Source: Amycolatopsis albispora (GTDB lineage: Bacteria > Actinomycetota > Actinomycetes > Mycobacteriales > Pseudonocardiaceae). Taken from it: a stretch of DNA of 64,000 nt. Shown in pieces: positions 63,625 to 64,000 of this stretch. The translations under genes and the position numbers were made by a program. Positions within the stretch are counted from its first letter, which is position 1, and every line of letters begins with the position of its first letter. A model generated the notes under the pieces. The model was not told where the DNA came from. It saw only the letters and a program-made list of their open reading frames with translations, and searched no databases. The stretch spans positions 558,001 to 622,000 of the forward strand of contig NZ_CP015163.1 of NCBI RefSeq assembly GCF_003312875.1. The letters are read 5' to 3'.

Positions 63625-64000
63625 TCAGGACTTCCGGATGGCGATGACGACGGTGTCGTCGATGTGCAGCACGACGTCGTGCATCTGGGTGGTCAGTTCC
63701 CGCGGGATGCCCGTGGTGGGGCGGCGGGCGTGCGCGCGGGCCAGCGCCAGCAGCCGGGTTTCGCCTTCGTCGTAGTTCTTGCGGCTTTCGATCAGGCCGT
63801 CGGTGTAGAGCAGCAGGGTGTCGCCGGGGTCGAGGGTGTGGTGCGCGAGTTCGGGTGTGCCCGGGTGCGGGAAACCGACACCGCGGCCCGGGCCGGGACC
63901 GGCGAGCCGCTGCGTGTGGCCGGCGGCGGTGATCAGCACCGGCTGCGGGTGGCTGCCGTTGGCCACGCGGACCTCTCCCGTGCCCGGCGTGATCCTGGCC
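63625..64000 (-). CDS. PP2C-type (SpoIIE/RsbU) phosphatase, N-terminal part outside window
   Basis: The last ~125 residues of a SpoIIE-family phosphatase. ANGSHPQPVLI, HHTLDPGDTLLLYTDGLIESRKN (the metal-binding DG) and IDDTVVIAIRKS (the closing Asp) are the conserved C-terminal motifs. Such phosphatases dephosphorylate STAS antagonists in sigma-B circuits, matching the RsbW/STAS pair at 47.9-48.8 kb. The gene runs off the right edge, so its sensor domains are not visible. Confidence 0.9.
   Translation of the reverse strand, partial: ARITPGTGEVRVANGSHPQPVLITAAGHTQRLAGPGPGRGVGFPHPGTPELAHHTLDPGDTLLLYTDGLIESRKNYDEGETRLLALARAHARRPTTGIPRELTTQMHDVVLHIDDTVVIAIRKS

Noticed and set aside
1..64000. Secondary-metabolite core genes, prophage, tRNA or rRNA genes
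   Set aside because: None were recognised on either strand.

Overview
The window is high-GC actinobacterial chromosome. Several lineage markers point to the Pseudonocardiaceae, most plausibly Amycolatopsis or a close relative: a mycothiol-type arsenate reductase, a mycothiol-dependent maleylpyruvate-isomerase-like protein, an F420/deazaflavin-type nitroreductase, sigma-B/F-type promoters with RsbW/RsbV-like partners, many LysR/TetR/MarR regulators, and DUF4232, DUF305 and DUF6153 proteins. The family assignment is inference; no rRNA, tRNA or CRISPR array was seen.

Layout. 1-14 kb is mixed housekeeping: a cut-off Ser/Thr kinase, a secreted PQQ-type sugar dehydrogenase behind an exact CebR-type operator, DUF72, a haloalkane-dehalogenase-like protein with a damaged catalytic triad, an FN3 secreted protein, two tiny acidic genes behind a sigma-B-like promoter, glucose 1-dehydrogenase, an MFS pump divergent from an XRE-cupin regulator, a methyltransferase, and the remains of an IclR/VanB-reductase/P450 locus. 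14-21 kb has an FdhF/YdeP molybdoenzyme with a LysR gene, small regulators and secreted proteins, and a MetRS with a strongly structured leader. 21-33 kb is a copper/metal island: DUF4396 with a His-rich tail, an AhpD-like protein and an MFS pump on one strand; CsoR, CopZ, a secreted metal-handling protein and CopA on the other; then M56/BlaI, DUF305, DUF6153 and two unusual sigma factors. Several CsoR-like boxes tie it together.

33-41 kb begins with a hydrolase/MarR pair and continues as an arsenic island: arsR-acr3 divergent from arsC, two flavoproteins (one ArsO-like, one with a Cys-rich tail) and an ArsR-ArsN1 fusion. It is interrupted by an intact IS481-family element (6-bp target duplication), which landed on the edge of a 164-bp MITE-like foldback element. 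41.3-45.1 kb is a catechol branch of the beta-ketoadipate pathway (LysR, catB, catA, catC). The catC/merR junction carries a 135-bp tandem repeat in four copies.

45-64 kb holds a MerR-controlled MFS pump, a sigma-B-type regulatory pair (HATPase + STAS), a CynX-type transporter with a small membrane partner, a frameshifted gene, TerC behind a candidate manganese (yybP-ykoY) riboswitch with a coupled 32-residue membrane peptide, a MEDS-HATPase protein, nitronate monooxygenase, an SDR/TetR pair with a double operator, a Tat-exported amidohydrolase, small secreted proteins, an AraC/SnoaL pair and a cut-off PP2C phosphatase. The strongest oddities are the catC/merR array, the MITE whose ends supply stop codons to both flanking genes, the ArsR-ArsN fusion, the metG leader and the triad-less dehalogenase homologue.
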